DNA of 64,000 nt, from positions 1-64,000 of the forward strand of contig NZ_FUXB01000003.1 of the NCBI RefSeq assembly GCF_900167345.1, in the 5' to 3' direction. The notes beneath the pieces are model-generated. The model ran no database searches. It worked only from the letters and a program-made list of their open reading frames with translations, and was not told the origin of the DNA. The position numbers and the translations under genes are program-made. Of this stretch, positions 54,474 through 62,734 are shown piece by piece (position 1 is the first letter of the stretch; the number at the start of each line of letters is the position of its first letter). This DNA comes from Vibrio cincinnatiensis DSM 19608 (GTDB lineage: Bacteria > Pseudomonadota > Gammaproteobacteria > Enterobacterales > Vibrionaceae).

Positions 54474-54649
54474 GAAATTGGTTGATGTACTTTTGTGAAC
54501 TAGCTCAGACTTTTGAGTGCAGAGCCGATTTTTCATGGTTAAATCAGCAGGGATAAGAATGGTTTTTGTAAATTGGAGTTGCTATAAGTTGTTGTTATTT
54601 AATGTTTTTGTTGTATCCAAGGAACGACCTAAGCACTTTATTTGAATAA

Positions 54650-54666
54650 GGGGGATCGGCTCCCCC
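54650..54666 (-). terminator. terminator of the YaaW-GTPase gene
   Basis: GGGGGA-TCGGC-TCCCCC hairpin 20 nt past the stop of the GTPase gene, followed on the minus strand by TTATTC. Confidence 0.6.
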
Positions 54667-54686
54667 ATCTGTTGACTGTATTCGAG

Positions 54687-56108
54687 TTACTCTCTGTGCT
54701 CGGGGCTAAAGGTGGCGAAGTTTTGGGTATCTTTACCTTGGGTTTCGAGCTGTGCTTTAAGCCAGTTAAAGACATCCAGAGTGCCAACCGGACCATCTGT
54801 ATGGATACGGTCGTCGGGGTCAAACGCGGTTTCTATCAGTGTTACGCCTGTTAATCTTTGCTTGGCCGTTTCGCGCAACTTTTCCAAGTCTCGTGGGCGC
54901 ACCATATCGACCTTGTTTAAACAAACGACAATTGGTTTGTTCAAGCGGTTAAGCTTATTTAAGATTTGTACATCAATATCAGAAACGCCTCTGGCAAGGT
55001 CTATGATCATGACAAAGATATCGACGTTGTGCAGATATTCGTGAGTTAGGCTGTTGACCGACGGGTTAATATCATTAAAGCCTGGGAAGTTGATTAAGTT
55101 AATCGCGTAATCTTCATCAAGTGGATAGAGCTCGGCTTCACTGGTCGCGCCAGCAATCGGATCAACATTTTGTGTATCTAACCCAAATACGGCATTGAAG
55201 AAGGCATCTTTCCCTACCGAACCATCACCGACCACGCCAATATTAATTCTGTTCAGGACAAGTTGTCTTAACGCGGCGATGTGGACAACAGCAGGAATCG
55301 TTTTGCGGTAGGCCGGACCTGCGAGAGCCGTGGCTGCCCAGAGCCCACTTGCCGTCCATCCAACAGGACCTAAGAATGACGATACAGCTCTGGCTATCAT
55401 CGGACTTGCAGCAAAAGGAAGCCCTTTACCAATAATGGCTTTGCTGATCCAATGTGCGACGATGATGGAATATTTATAGACGGCAAATCCCCCGTATTTT
55501 TTTAAAAGCAGTTGAATAAGTAGCATGCTGGATGCCCCAACAGGGATTTCTTGATGGTCCATACCTAGGCTGCGAAAGAGTGAATCCCTTTCACTTTGGC
55601 TCATCTGCTCATAAGCATCGACAAACAGTTTTTCAATGATCCGCTTTTCGAGCTCTTCCGTGGAGCATTGCTCGTAATTTGCACCTTGAATGAGATCAAC
55701 AGCTCCAGAAACAAAAGCGCCTGTGTTGGAAGTGATGCCCCCTATGGCATCGACAATAGAGTCGGCTGATTGACTGATAAACGATGAGTAATTAGGCGTG
55801 GCTTCTGCTTTGACTTTTTTAGCCACATCAAGCACCACTTCTCGATAAGTGGCGACATCGGTGTCCGTGTCTTTTCCTAGGGCTTCTTTGAGCTTGTTCT
55901 TTGCCATTCTTGTCGTGGTGGCAAGGGTGTTGCTGCCCGCTTTGCGTAGATGCCAAGCAATACGCTGGGCATCTTGTCGTAAAGTGTCGGGTTTAAACTG
56001 ACATTCGCTCTCGCTGAATTTGAGGTATTCCAGAATAGGAAGCACTTCTTCAGGATTGTAAGCCAGAGCGCGTTGGAGTACGTCGACTTCACTGAGGGAT
56101 TGCGGCAT
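54687..56108 (-). CDS. YaaW (UPF0174)-GTPase fusion with degenerate nucleotide site
   Basis: A 473-aa two-part protein. Residues ~1-285 match the YaaW/UPF0174 family: TYREVVLDVAKKVK, SSMLLIQLLLKKYGGFAVYK, and GPAYRKTIPAVVHIAALRQ, which is close to the E. coli YaaW end. Residues ~286-473 are an Era/YfjP-like GTPase. The P-loop is GDGSVGKD (294-301) with Asp instead of Ser/Thr after Lys, and G3 is NFPG instead of DxxG, while G4 NKVD (398-401) is intact. Nucleotide binding without normal Mg-assisted hydrolysis is possible. GGAG precedes the ATG; promoter palindrome B lies 50 nt upstream. Function unknown. Confidence 0.8.
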   Translation of the reverse strand: MPQSLSEVDVLQRALAYNPEEVLPILEYLKFSESECQFKPDTLRQDAQRIAWHLRKAGSNTLATTTRMAKNKLKEALGKDTDTDVATYREVVLDVAKKVKAEATPNYSSFISQSADSIVDAIGGITSNTGAFVSGAVDLIQGANYEQCSTEELEKRIIEKLFVDAYEQMSQSERDSLFRSLGMDHQEIPVGASSMLLIQLLLKKYGGFAVYKYSIIVAHWISKAIIGKGLPFAASPMIARAVSSFLGPVGWTASGLWAATALAGPAYRKTIPAVVHIAALRQLVLNRINIGVVGDGSVGKDAFFNAVFGLDTQNVDPIAGATSEAELYPLDEDYAINLINFPGFNDINPSVNSLTHEYLHNVDIFVMIIDLARGVSDIDVQILNKLNRLNKPIVVCLNKVDMVRPRDLEKLRETAKQRLTGVTLIETAFDPDDRIHTDGPVGTLDVFNWLKAQLETQGKDTQNFATFSPEHRE

Positions 56109-56158
56109 AGGGAGGCTCCGTGGTATTGGCTATCGTGTGAGCCACCAGCATACGGATT

Positions 56159-56181
56159 AGCGCGACATATCGTGTCTTGCT
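56159..56181 (-). promoter_or_regulatory. shared palindrome, copy B
   Basis: AGCGCGACA-TATCG-TGTCTTGCT, with two mismatched pairs between arms. On the minus strand TATGCT begins 6 nt after it, exactly as in copies A and C. The YaaW-GTPase ATG is 50 nt downstream. Confidence 0.72.
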
Positions 56182-56226
56182 TATTAGCGGAGGTGAATGT
56201 CGAGTAGGAGTTGTGAAAACAGTCAC

Positions 56227-56252
56227 AAAAAAAGGTGGGAGATTTCCCACCT
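56227..56252 (-). terminator. terminator of the lipoprotein gene
   Basis: AGGTGGGA / TCCCACCT stem 20-odd nt past the stop, followed on the minus strand by TTTTTTT. Confidence 0.8.
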
Positions 56253-56272
56253 TGGTCGTTGGCAAGGGGTGA

Positions 56273-57751
56273 TTAATGACCGACTAGGTTTAAACAGCTA
56301 GCCATGTCCATGACAGTGAGGTTGGTTTTATCCATACCACACGACACGGTATAGGTGCCATTCGCTGCGGTGTTGGTTATTATCCATAGCCCAGTCGAGC
56401 GATGCTCGGTGTAAATCATGCTGCCATCGTTGAGATATTCCCAAGCTGAGCGTATCCAACTGAGCGCGCCATATCCTTCCGTTAAATCAATCTCTGGACT
56501 GATAGTGCTGACGCCATCAAAGGCGGTCGGCGCATCAATCAGTTGATTGGTCAGTGCGTAGTTCAAACCGTCGACATTGGCGTTATCTCCTGACTCAAAA
56601 TCAAACTGAGCGTAGGTAATGTAACGGCCATATTGGTCTTTTGTCATCGCGGTGAGCGGCGTGCCTGAACGATTGGCATCAATATCGAGCGCTTCACATT
56701 CTGTCGCATCATTGGCGCCTCCTTGCGCGTTTATCGCAAACTCATAATAGACTTGCCCAGTTGTATTGCCTTTTTGATTGGCTCGCAGTTGCTTGGTGCA
56801 GTGATAAGCCGAACTTGGGTAGCTGTTCAATGTATCTTCATCCATCACCACAAACGTTTCACTATCATTGTATTGACCAGGTGTGGTATTGGTTTTTAGG
56901 TAGTGCGTCATGGTGACAATGGTGTCTAAATCATTGCTGACCTGATACACGGTTTCTTGTGCGTATTCAGGATGACCGACATACTCTTTGCGATACCAAG
57001 TATCCGCCACACTGATGTCATCGGAGGCAGGATTACCTAGCCAATACTCCACATACGCAACATGAGCATCGGGGTAAAGGGCTTCAAAGGCGCGCGTTTC
57101 TTCATACGCTTTCGCCAGTCCTACGGTGAGCGATTGAGCCAATTGATGCTGAGCGGTGTTACCTTGTTTAATGAAGTCCCCATACAAGTCACTGACTGCA
57201 ATGTTATAACGGTTTGCTAAACGGTATTCTTGCTCGGCAACGCGCTGCTTGATTTTTCCTTGCAGGGATGAATTGGCGGCCAGTGCTTGGCAACCCTCCG
57301 CGCCAAGTTCACTCAGCTCAGTTTTAATCGCATTCCAAATCACCGTGGTGAATGGTGTCGTGTTCAAAATGTCATTGCTGTAGTTTGATGAAAACTTAGG
57401 TGGAAAGGTGAGTTGATAGGCTTCGCTGACCACACCATAGTCAGAATCGTAAGCGCCGACAGGAACATTAATAATAATTGGCGAGTAATCGGCGCAAACA
57501 CTGTCTACGCCTGAAAACTCAAACTGACCATTTTGGTCGGTCAGTGCCGAAGGTTCGTTGTCATCTAATTGACCATTAAGATTGTAGTCGACAAAAGCGG
57601 TGGCCCCTTCGACATAGCCGTCAATAGCCACACCCGTGAGGTCGGCTTGGCTACTTACTGCGTTATTGCTGTCGCTACTACCTCCACCACATGCAGTTAA
57701 GCTGGCGGTGAATAGTGCTAGCAGCACTGTGTTTAATTTGAATGGTTGCAT
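56273..57751 (-). CDS. large secreted lipoprotein, unknown function
   Basis: A 492-aa protein. The signal peptide ends in the lipobox LTAC (Cys21), followed by GGGSSDSNN, a typical outer-membrane linker. A dockerin/EF-hand-like FVDYNLNGQLDDNEPSALTD at about 53-72 suggests Ca2+ binding in a carboxypeptidase-regulatory-like domain (LTDQNGQFEFSGVDS). The rest is unrecognised, with six or so Cys. It lies 44 nt after the WYL regulator on the same strand with no promoter palindrome of its own, so it probably shares the transcript. An envelope-located arm of the regulon is inferred. Confidence 0.7.
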   Translation of the reverse strand: MQPFKLNTVLLALFTASLTACGGGSSDSNNAVSSQADLTGVAIDGYVEGATAFVDYNLNGQLDDNEPSALTDQNGQFEFSGVDSVCADYSPIIINVPVGAYDSDYGVVSEAYQLTFPPKFSSNYSNDILNTTPFTTVIWNAIKTELSELGAEGCQALAANSSLQGKIKQRVAEQEYRLANRYNIAVSDLYGDFIKQGNTAQHQLAQSLTVGLAKAYEETRAFEALYPDAHVAYVEYWLGNPASDDISVADTWYRKEYVGHPEYAQETVYQVSNDLDTIVTMTHYLKTNTTPGQYNDSETFVVMDEDTLNSYPSSAYHCTKQLRANQKGNTTGQVYYEFAINAQGGANDATECEALDIDANRSGTPLTAMTKDQYGRYITYAQFDFESGDNANVDGLNYALTNQLIDAPTAFDGVSTISPEIDLTEGYGALSWIRSAWEYLNDGSMIYTEHRSTGLWIITNTAANGTYTVSCGMDKTNLTVMDMASCLNLVGH

Positions 57752-57795
57752 AATGTTGTCCTTAAACGATGAAAAATAGGGGTGAATCAGCGAAC

Positions 57796-58500
57796 TTATC
57801 GCTGAGTGGGAATAACCGTGTCGGAGAGTGAAAAGTCACTCGGGTACTCAAAAGTGAACGTCGATATGTCTGCCTGAGTGATGTCGGAGAAGGCGAGGGC
57901 CTCTCGCTCGTTTTTATGTTCGTAAACAAGGTAAAGCATGCCCTTTTCCCAAATCAGACCGAGTGGGGTGAGGTAGTCTGTCTGGGTATCATCGGTGAGC
58001 ATCAAGCGAACTTGACGTTTGGCATTGATGGCTTGGCTGAGTCGTTCAAACACATCAAAGTCGTAGTCGTTTTGTTTGGGTAGCGCGAGACGAACCTCAA
58101 TTTTGGTAGGCTCTATTACGTCACCGAGTTGCAGTGGCATAAAGGCTTCATGAATACCTTGTTCAAAGTGAAGAGGCAGCAACCTTTTCGCTGATGAAAA
58201 ACACAGTCCGAGCAGCATGGTTTCCCATGCAGCGGACGAGACTTTGTTGTGGTATTTGCGTTTATAGGAGTAGCTATTACGCGCTCGCTCAAATCGCTCG
58301 ACTTGGAAATAGTCGGGGTAATACATGATGACGTTCAGATAGCGCTGAATGGTACGCTTAGTGCGATCGACGCCCAGCTCGGATAAGCGAACTCGCAGCT
58401 CTTCAGCCGAGATTTCTGTCAATCGCGGAATGTGTGAATAGATTTCAAAGATGAGCTTAAAGTGCTCATCAGTCGAGAGTGTGTAGTCTGAGGGTTGCAT
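57796..58500 (-). CDS. WYL-domain transcriptional regulator
   Basis: A 234-aa regulator. N-terminal winged HTH (about 15-65: ISAEELRVRLSELGVDRTKRTIQRYLNVI). C-terminal WYL-type domain at about 130-215 with RQVRLMLTD, YLTPLGLIWEKGMLYLVYEH and the later EALAFSDITQADIS; the WYL tripeptide is here LYL. WYL regulators such as BrxR and CapW repress defence genes through inverted repeats and respond to nucleic-acid ligands. Palindrome C lies 138 nt upstream, and copies A and B precede two neighbouring units, so this is the best candidate regulator for all three. That is inference. Confidence 0.8.
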   Translation of the reverse strand: MQPSDYTLSTDEHFKLIFEIYSHIPRLTEISAEELRVRLSELGVDRTKRTIQRYLNVIMYYPDYFQVERFERARNSYSYKRKYHNKVSSAAWETMLLGLCFSSAKRLLPLHFEQGIHEAFMPLQLGDVIEPTKIEVRLALPKQNDYDFDVFERLSQAINAKRQVRLMLTDDTQTDYLTPLGLIWEKGMLYLVYEHKNEREALAFSDITQADISTFTFEYPSDFSLSDTVIPTQR

Positions 58501-58638
58501 GGCATCACCAACTTTCGCCTACCCAGCCACACGCACTGCGCTCAGTGCTTCAGTGAATGTCACGGATAGGGGTTAAACGAAGACTGGTGGCCACACAGTC
58601 TTAACGGGTCCTTATTGCAATGAGGCTAGGGTATGGAT

Positions 58639-58661
58639 GAGCGAGACATATCCTGTCTCGC
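58639..58661 (-). promoter_or_regulatory. shared palindrome, copy C
   Basis: AGCGAGACA-TATCC-TGTCTCGCT with perfect arms. On the minus strand TACCCT begins 6 nt after it. It precedes the WYL regulator and lipoprotein unit. Confidence 0.75.
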
Positions 58662-58710
58662 TCGGAGGGGAGGTTGCATATCTGTGATTGAGTTGGCATT
58701 TTACGACGCA

Positions 58711-58959
58711 TTACTGTGTTGCTTGGCGGATTTCTTTGAGTAGATAACCGCGCTCGAGCAGTTCACGCACGGCGGCCCAGCGCAGAGCTTGCGTCGATGA
58801 GCAAGATCGGACGAGCTCAAGCAAATCATGGTCACTGTGTTCTTTCACTTCATCGCGAGCCTTTTGGTATTGAGCGTGAAGATAGCGACCACCTTTTGTG
58901 ATGACTTGCAGCAAGAGCACAGACAGCACTCGGCGTAGTGATGGGGGATGTTTGTCCAT
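58711..58959 (-). CDS. small unknown protein, 82 aa
   Basis: An 82-aa basic N-terminal half (HPPSLRRVLSVLLLQVITKGGRY) followed by an acidic/helical part and the ending RWAAVRELLERGYLLKEIRQAT. No family recognised. It lies 14 nt after the second DUF2787 gene on the same strand, so it is probably the last gene of the radC operon. Confidence 0.55.
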   Translation of the reverse strand: MDKHPPSLRRVLSVLLLQVITKGGRYLHAQYQKARDEVKEHSDHDLLELVRSCSSTQALRWAAVRELLERGYLLKEIRQATQ

Positions 58960-58973
58960 GGGATCCCTTTTGA

Positions 58974-59423
58974 TTATTGAGCGGTGATGTTTATCTCATC
59001 AAAGGCGTCCATATCGACGTAAGCCAGAAAGTTACTTTCCCATAACTGGTACAGCTCTTTGGCATCAGGGCGGCCTTGCATGGGCAACCAACCTCGATGA
59101 GCGACAAAGAACTCACCGACACGAAAATCAAAATCTAAGCTTCGTTCAAGTTCGGGGTAGTAATTTCCGATGTAGGCAAAATCGGTGATGTACTCGATGC
59201 TCCAATCGCCGCTGGTGGTGTGACAAATGCCCATCTCAACCGGATGAAAACCGCCTTCATCCGCGCTGTAGCTCTTATCACGAAAGTTGAACACCAGATA
59301 ACGACTGGCGGCGAGTGTGCGACTGCTGTCATTAACTAACTGCTTGGTGAGTTGCTCACTCAGTAGGGCATGCAGTTTGTCTGAAATCGGTAAGAGGGAA
59401 GATGTGAAGGTTAATGAAGACAT
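58974..59423 (-). CDS. DUF2787 protein, paralogue 2
   Basis: A 149-aa DUF2787 protein. The core FNFRDKSYSADEGGFHPVEMGI is followed by the shared WSIEYITDFAYIG region and the late WESNFLAYVDMDAFDEINIT. Function unknown; the family is common in Vibrio mobile islands next to radC. AAGGAGG precedes the ATG. A paralogue lies 69 nt upstream. Confidence 0.75.
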   Translation of the reverse strand: MSSLTFTSSLLPISDKLHALLSEQLTKQLVNDSSRTLAASRYLVFNFRDKSYSADEGGFHPVEMGICHTTSGDWSIEYITDFAYIGNYYPELERSLDFDFRVGEFFVAHRGWLPMQGRPDAKELYQLWESNFLAYVDMDAFDEINITAQ

Positions 59424-59492
59424 AGCAAGACCTCCTTAGGTCAGGATGAAGTCGAAAAAGAAAAAGGAAATAAAGAGAAAACAGGTGCGGCG

Positions 59493-59927
59493 CTAAAACT
59501 GACGGATCATGGTTAATTGCATCTCATCAAACACGTTGCGTGAAAGGTGGCGAGCAAAGGCTTTCATCCACACCATGAGCAGTTCAAGTACCTCAGGGTG
59601 AGATAAGTTAGCGGCCCCCGAATCGGGCTGATAACACCAGCGATTGGCGAGATGGAAATAGAGCTCAGGTTCAACCGCGATACTGCTTTCATTGGGATAA
59701 GAAAAACTGGCAAAGCACACTACCTGCCAATCACTGGACGGTGACTCACGTTTAAACTGCACTTCAACCGGGTGCAGTCCTTGTCGGTGTAAGTAATAAC
59801 CTTTTTGGCGGCAGTTCAGCACAATGCGCTCAGCAGACTCTGAAATGCAGTAGCGAGCTATCAACTGCTCTAGTGAACGGTGAAGGTCTTCATCGAGTTC
59901 AATGTCGCCATAACGTTGCTCAATCAT
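59493..59927 (-). CDS. DUF2787 protein, paralogue 1
   Basis: A 144-aa DUF2787 protein. The core [22 protein letters not shown] corresponds to the equivalent stretch of paralogue 2, and the C-terminus [18 protein letters not shown] matches its FLAYVDMDAFDEINIT end. Its ATG overlaps the radC stop by four bases, so the two are translationally coupled. The two copies are diverged, so the duplication is old or they were acquired separately. Confidence 0.75.
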   Translation of the reverse strand: MIEQRYGDIELDEDLHRSLEQLIARYCISESAERIVLNCRQKGYYLHRQGLHPVEVQFKRESPSSDWQVVCFASFSYPNESSIAVEPELYFHLANRWCYQPDSGAANLSHPEVLELLMVWMKAFARHLSRNVFDEMQLTMIRQF

Positions 59928-60385
59928 AACCAGCCCTTCTCAGCAAAAGAGACACTGTCTTTCCCCACCACAATGTGGTCCAGCACTCGTACATCCACCA
60001 GCGATAAAGCGTCTTTTAGCCTTTCGGTAATGCGTCTGTCGGCTTGTGACGGCGTTGCATCTCCAGAAGGGTGGTTATGGGCCAATATCACGGCCGCAGC
60101 ATTCACTTCTAGCACCACTTTCACCACTTCACGCGGATAGACACTGGCCGCATCAATGGTGCCGTGGAACAGCTCTTTAAACTCAATCAATCGGTTTTGG
60201 TTATCCAACAGCAATAAGGCAAATACCTCACGCTCATAGGCCCCCAGTTTGCAGCGAATGTACTCCTTAGTGGCATCTGGATTGGTGAGCGTGTCACCGC
60301 GCACGTAACGGTGAGCAAGTATCTCAGCGGCATGTTCAAGAATCTGGTTTTCTTGATAGTGCTGCTCTTTTGTGTAATCGGTCAT
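59924..60385 (-). CDS. radC: RadC/MPN-domain protein (JAB metalloprotease fold)
   Basis: A 153-aa island-type RadC. The metal motif [14 protein letters not shown] (His-x-His-x10-Asp) and the upstream Glu ([12 protein letters not shown]) are intact, with the family start [11 protein letters not shown]. Despite the name, a role in recombinational repair is doubtful; these short copies are typical of CP4-57/P4-like islands. I use ATG 60385 with GGAG 7 nt before it. The longer frame to 60421 lacks an RBS. First gene of a four-gene minus-strand unit. Confidence 0.85.
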   Translation of the reverse strand: MTDYTKEQHYQENQILEHAAEILAHRYVRGDTLTNPDATKEYIRCKLGAYEREVFALLLLDNQNRLIEFKELFHGTIDAASVYPREVVKVVLEVNAAAVILAHNHPSGDATPSQADRRITERLKDALSLVDVRVLDHIVVGKDSVSFAEKGWL

Positions 60386-60451
60386 ATCAGGCTCCGAGTG
60401 AGGTTTATTAACGGGATACACGGTAATGACATATACCTGATAATTTTTTGA

Positions 60452-60477
60452 TTAAGCCTTGATGCGACAAGGCTTAA
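60452..60477. promoter_or_regulatory. palindrome between radC and alpA
   Basis: TTAAGCCTTG and CAAGGCTTAA form a perfect 10-bp inverted repeat around ATGCGA, in the divergent promoter region. It may be an operator or a hairpin. Confidence 0.5.
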
Positions 60478-60544
60478 CACATCACCGTCTTTTTTTACGC
60501 CAGCGCTTTATCCCATGAGGACCACAGACATAGGAGGACGTCCC

Positions 60545-60733
60545 ATGAGATTCCTAAAGCTAAAAGAAGTAATGGAAAAGACAGCACTGAGCCGTTCAGC
60601 GATTTACCGCAAGATGAATGAGGGAGAGTTCCCGCAATCAGTGAGCTTGGGTTACAGGGCAGTAGCTTGGGTGGAAAGTGAAGTTGATGAATGGATGGAA
60701 GAACGTTTGCAAACCAGAGTGGTTGCCATGTAA
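60545..60733 (+). CDS. alpA: AlpA-family transcriptional regulator
   Basis: A 62-aa AlpA: MRFLKLKEVMEKTALSRSAI then YRKMNEGEFPQSVSLGYRAV and WVESEVDEWMEER, the full MerR-like HTH with the usual ending. AlpA activates excisionase/integrase expression in P4/CP4-57-like islands. AGGAGG is 7 nt before ATG 60545; the frame open to 60515 is not needed. Divergent from radC. No integrase is present in this window; it may lie to the right. Confidence 0.88.
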   Translation: MRFLKLKEVMEKTALSRSAIYRKMNEGEFPQSVSLGYRAVAWVESEVDEWMEERLQTRVVAM

Positions 60734-60746
60734 CCAACTAATCAGA

Positions 60747-60767
60747 GGCAGTGCACAATGCACTGCC
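60747..60767 (+). terminator. hairpin after alpA
   Basis: GGCAGTGC-ACAAT-GCACTGCC, 14 nt after the alpA stop. No T tail, so a weak call. Confidence 0.45.
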
Positions 60768-60848
60768 CAGATCATTGTCCATTCCCCAATTTTCCCATAT
60801 TCTCTCATAATTCATTTTATCTACTGAAGCATAGAGAAGCACTCAGCA

Positions 60849-61052
60849 ATGGATGACCAAATTTTAACGCTGAAGGAAGTTGCAGCTTACTTGAAGCTAG
60901 CTGAGAAAACCGCATATCGATTGGCGAGTGAAGGAAAACTACCTGGCTTCAAAGTTGGTGGATCTTGGCGCTTCAAACGCGCAGATCTTGAAGTATGGAT
61001 TGAAGAGCGGAAAACACACTCTGGGGATGTCAACTCAGACGATTTGAAATGA
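60849..61052 (+). CDS. excisionase-like HTH protein (helix-turn-helix type 17)
   Basis: A 67-aa protein: ILTLKEVAAYLKLAEKTAYR then LASEGKLPGFKVGGSWRFKR and DLEVWIEERK. This is the standard HTH_17/excisionase fold, distinct from AlpA. Small HTH genes like this often stand before hsdM and may control restriction gene expression; that link is by position only (122 nt upstream of hsdM). Confidence 0.8.
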   Translation: MDDQILTLKEVAAYLKLAEKTAYRLASEGKLPGFKVGGSWRFKRADLEVWIEERKTHSGDVNSDDLK

Positions 61053-61174
61053 TACCTGCAAGCATGTATCGAATCTTGTTTGTATTGATAACAAACGAAA
61101 TTTCAACACTTTAGAAGTGCTCTCCCTTCTGGGATAGAGCAACAATCAGAAACAGTATTTTAGGAATCTGTAAA

Positions 61175-62734
61175 ATGGTAAGTATCCAACAGCGCAAAGC
61201 CTTACAAAGCCAAATTTGGGCGATTGCTAATGATGTTCGCGGCTCGGTCGATGGGTGGGACTTTAAACAATACGTTCTCGGCACCTTGTTCTACCGATTT
61301 ATTAGCGAGAATTTTGTCGACTATATTACCGGTGGCGATGATAGCATCGATTATGCTGCTATGGCTGACAATGATGAAAACATCGAGGCTGCAAAAGACG
61401 ACGCTATTCGAACTAAAGGTTACTTTATCTATCCAAGTCAACTGTTTAGCAATGTTGCTACCAATGCTCATAACAACGACAATTTAAATACAGATTTGGC
61501 TGCTATCTTTGCAGCGATTGAAAACTCAGCCAATGGCTATGATTCAGAGAAAGACATTAAAGGCTTGTTTGCTGATTTTGATACGACCAGTAATCGTCTT
61601 GGTAACACGGTGGAAGCCAAGAACAAGCGCCTTGCTGCGGTGCTGAAAGGTGTTTCTGGGCTAAATTTTGGTAGCTTTGAAGAAAACCAAATCGACTTGT
61701 TCGGTGATGCCTACGAGTTCCTTATTTCAAACTATGCCGCCAATGCCGGTAAATCCGGTGGCGAGTTCTTCACACCTCAGCACGTTTCAAAATTAATCGC
61801 GCAGCTGGCCATGCACGGCCAAACTAGTGTCAATAAAATCTATGACCCTGCGGCGGGTTCGGGCTCGTTGCTGTTACAAGCCAAAAAGCACTTTGATGCG
61901 CATATCATTGAAGATGGTTTTTTTGGTCAAGAGCTCAACCACACCACCTACAACTTGGCGCGTATGAACATGTTTTTGCACAACATTAACTACGACAAGT
62001 TCAATATTCAGTTGGGAGATACCTTAACCGAACCGCACTTTTTAGACGACAAGCCGTTTGATGCCATTGTCTCTAACCCGCCTTATTCAGTGAAATGGAT
62101 TGGTAGCGACGATCCAACCCTAATCAACGATGACCGCTTTGCGCCCGCTGGTGTGCTCGCGCCTAAATCAAAAGCCGACTTTGCCTTTGTGCTGCATGCC
62201 TTAAGTTACCTATCAAGCAAAGGTCGCGCAGCCATTGTTTGCTTCCCAGGTATTTTTTATCGTGGCGGTGCTGAGCAAAAAATTCGCCAGTACCTAGTAG
62301 ATAACAACTACGTTGAAACCGTGATTTCACTGGCTCCTAACCTGTTTTTTGGCACCACCATTGCCGTGAATATTTTGGTGCTGTCTAAACATAAAGCCGA
62401 TACCACCACCCAGTTTATAGACGCTAGCGGCCTGTTTAAAAAAGAAACCAATAACAACGTGCTGACTGACCAGCATATCGCAGACATCATGAAGGTGTTT
62501 GCCAGCAAAGAGAATGTGGAGCATTTTGCTAAATCGGTTGATTTGGATGTTATCGCAGGCAATAGCTACAACCTTTCGGTAAGCAGTTATGTAGAAGCGA
62601 AAGACAACCGCGAGCTAGTGGACATTACAGAGCTTAATGCCGAACTTAGAACCACTGTCGCTAGAATCGACGCGCTTCGCAGTGATATTGACGCCATTGT
62701 GGCGGAAATTGAAGGTGAGGAGGTTGAGGCATGA
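61175..62734 (+). CDS. hsdM: type I restriction-modification DNA methyltransferase HsdM (type IC-like)
   Basis: A 519-aa N6-adenine methyltransferase. SAM motif I is [10 protein letters not shown] (Asp224) and catalytic motif IV is NPPY (Asn301), preceded by an N-terminal HsdM_N domain ([20 protein letters not shown]). Length and layout match the EcoR124/EcoprrI (type IC) group. It ends with a coiled-coil that contacts HsdS. The stop overlaps the hsdS ATG by four bases (ATGA). TAGGA precedes the ATG. Confidence 0.92.
   Translation: MVSIQQRKALQSQIWAIANDVRGSVDGWDFKQYVLGTLFYRFISENFVDYITGGDDSIDYAAMADNDENIEAAKDDAIRTKGYFIYPSQLFSNVATNAHNNDNLNTDLAAIFAAIENSANGYDSEKDIKGLFADFDTTSNRLGNTVEAKNKRLAAVLKGVSGLNFGSFEENQIDLFGDAYEFLISNYAANAGKSGGEFFTPQHVSKLIAQLAMHGQTSVNKIYDPAAGSGSLLLQAKKHFDAHIIEDGFFGQELNHTTYNLARMNMFLHNINYDKFNIQLGDTLTEPHFLDDKPFDAIVSNPPYSVKWIGSDDPTLINDDRFAPAGVLAPKSKADFAFVLHALSYLSSKGRAAIVCFPGIFYRGGAEQKIRQYLVDNNYVETVISLAPNLFFGTTIAVNILVLSKHKADTTTQFIDASGLFKKETNNNVLTDQHIADIMKVFASKENVEHFAKSVDLDVIAGNSYNLSVSSYVEAKDNRELVDITELNAELRTTVARIDALRSDIDAIVAEIEGEEVEA

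Noticed and set aside
60421..60445. GACATATACCTGATA upstream of radC as a fourth copy of the shared palindrome
   Set aside because: Only part of one half-site matches and there is no inverted partner.
61202..61487. Alternative frames on both strands within hsdM
   Set aside because: They overlap a complete, motif-rich hsdM gene.
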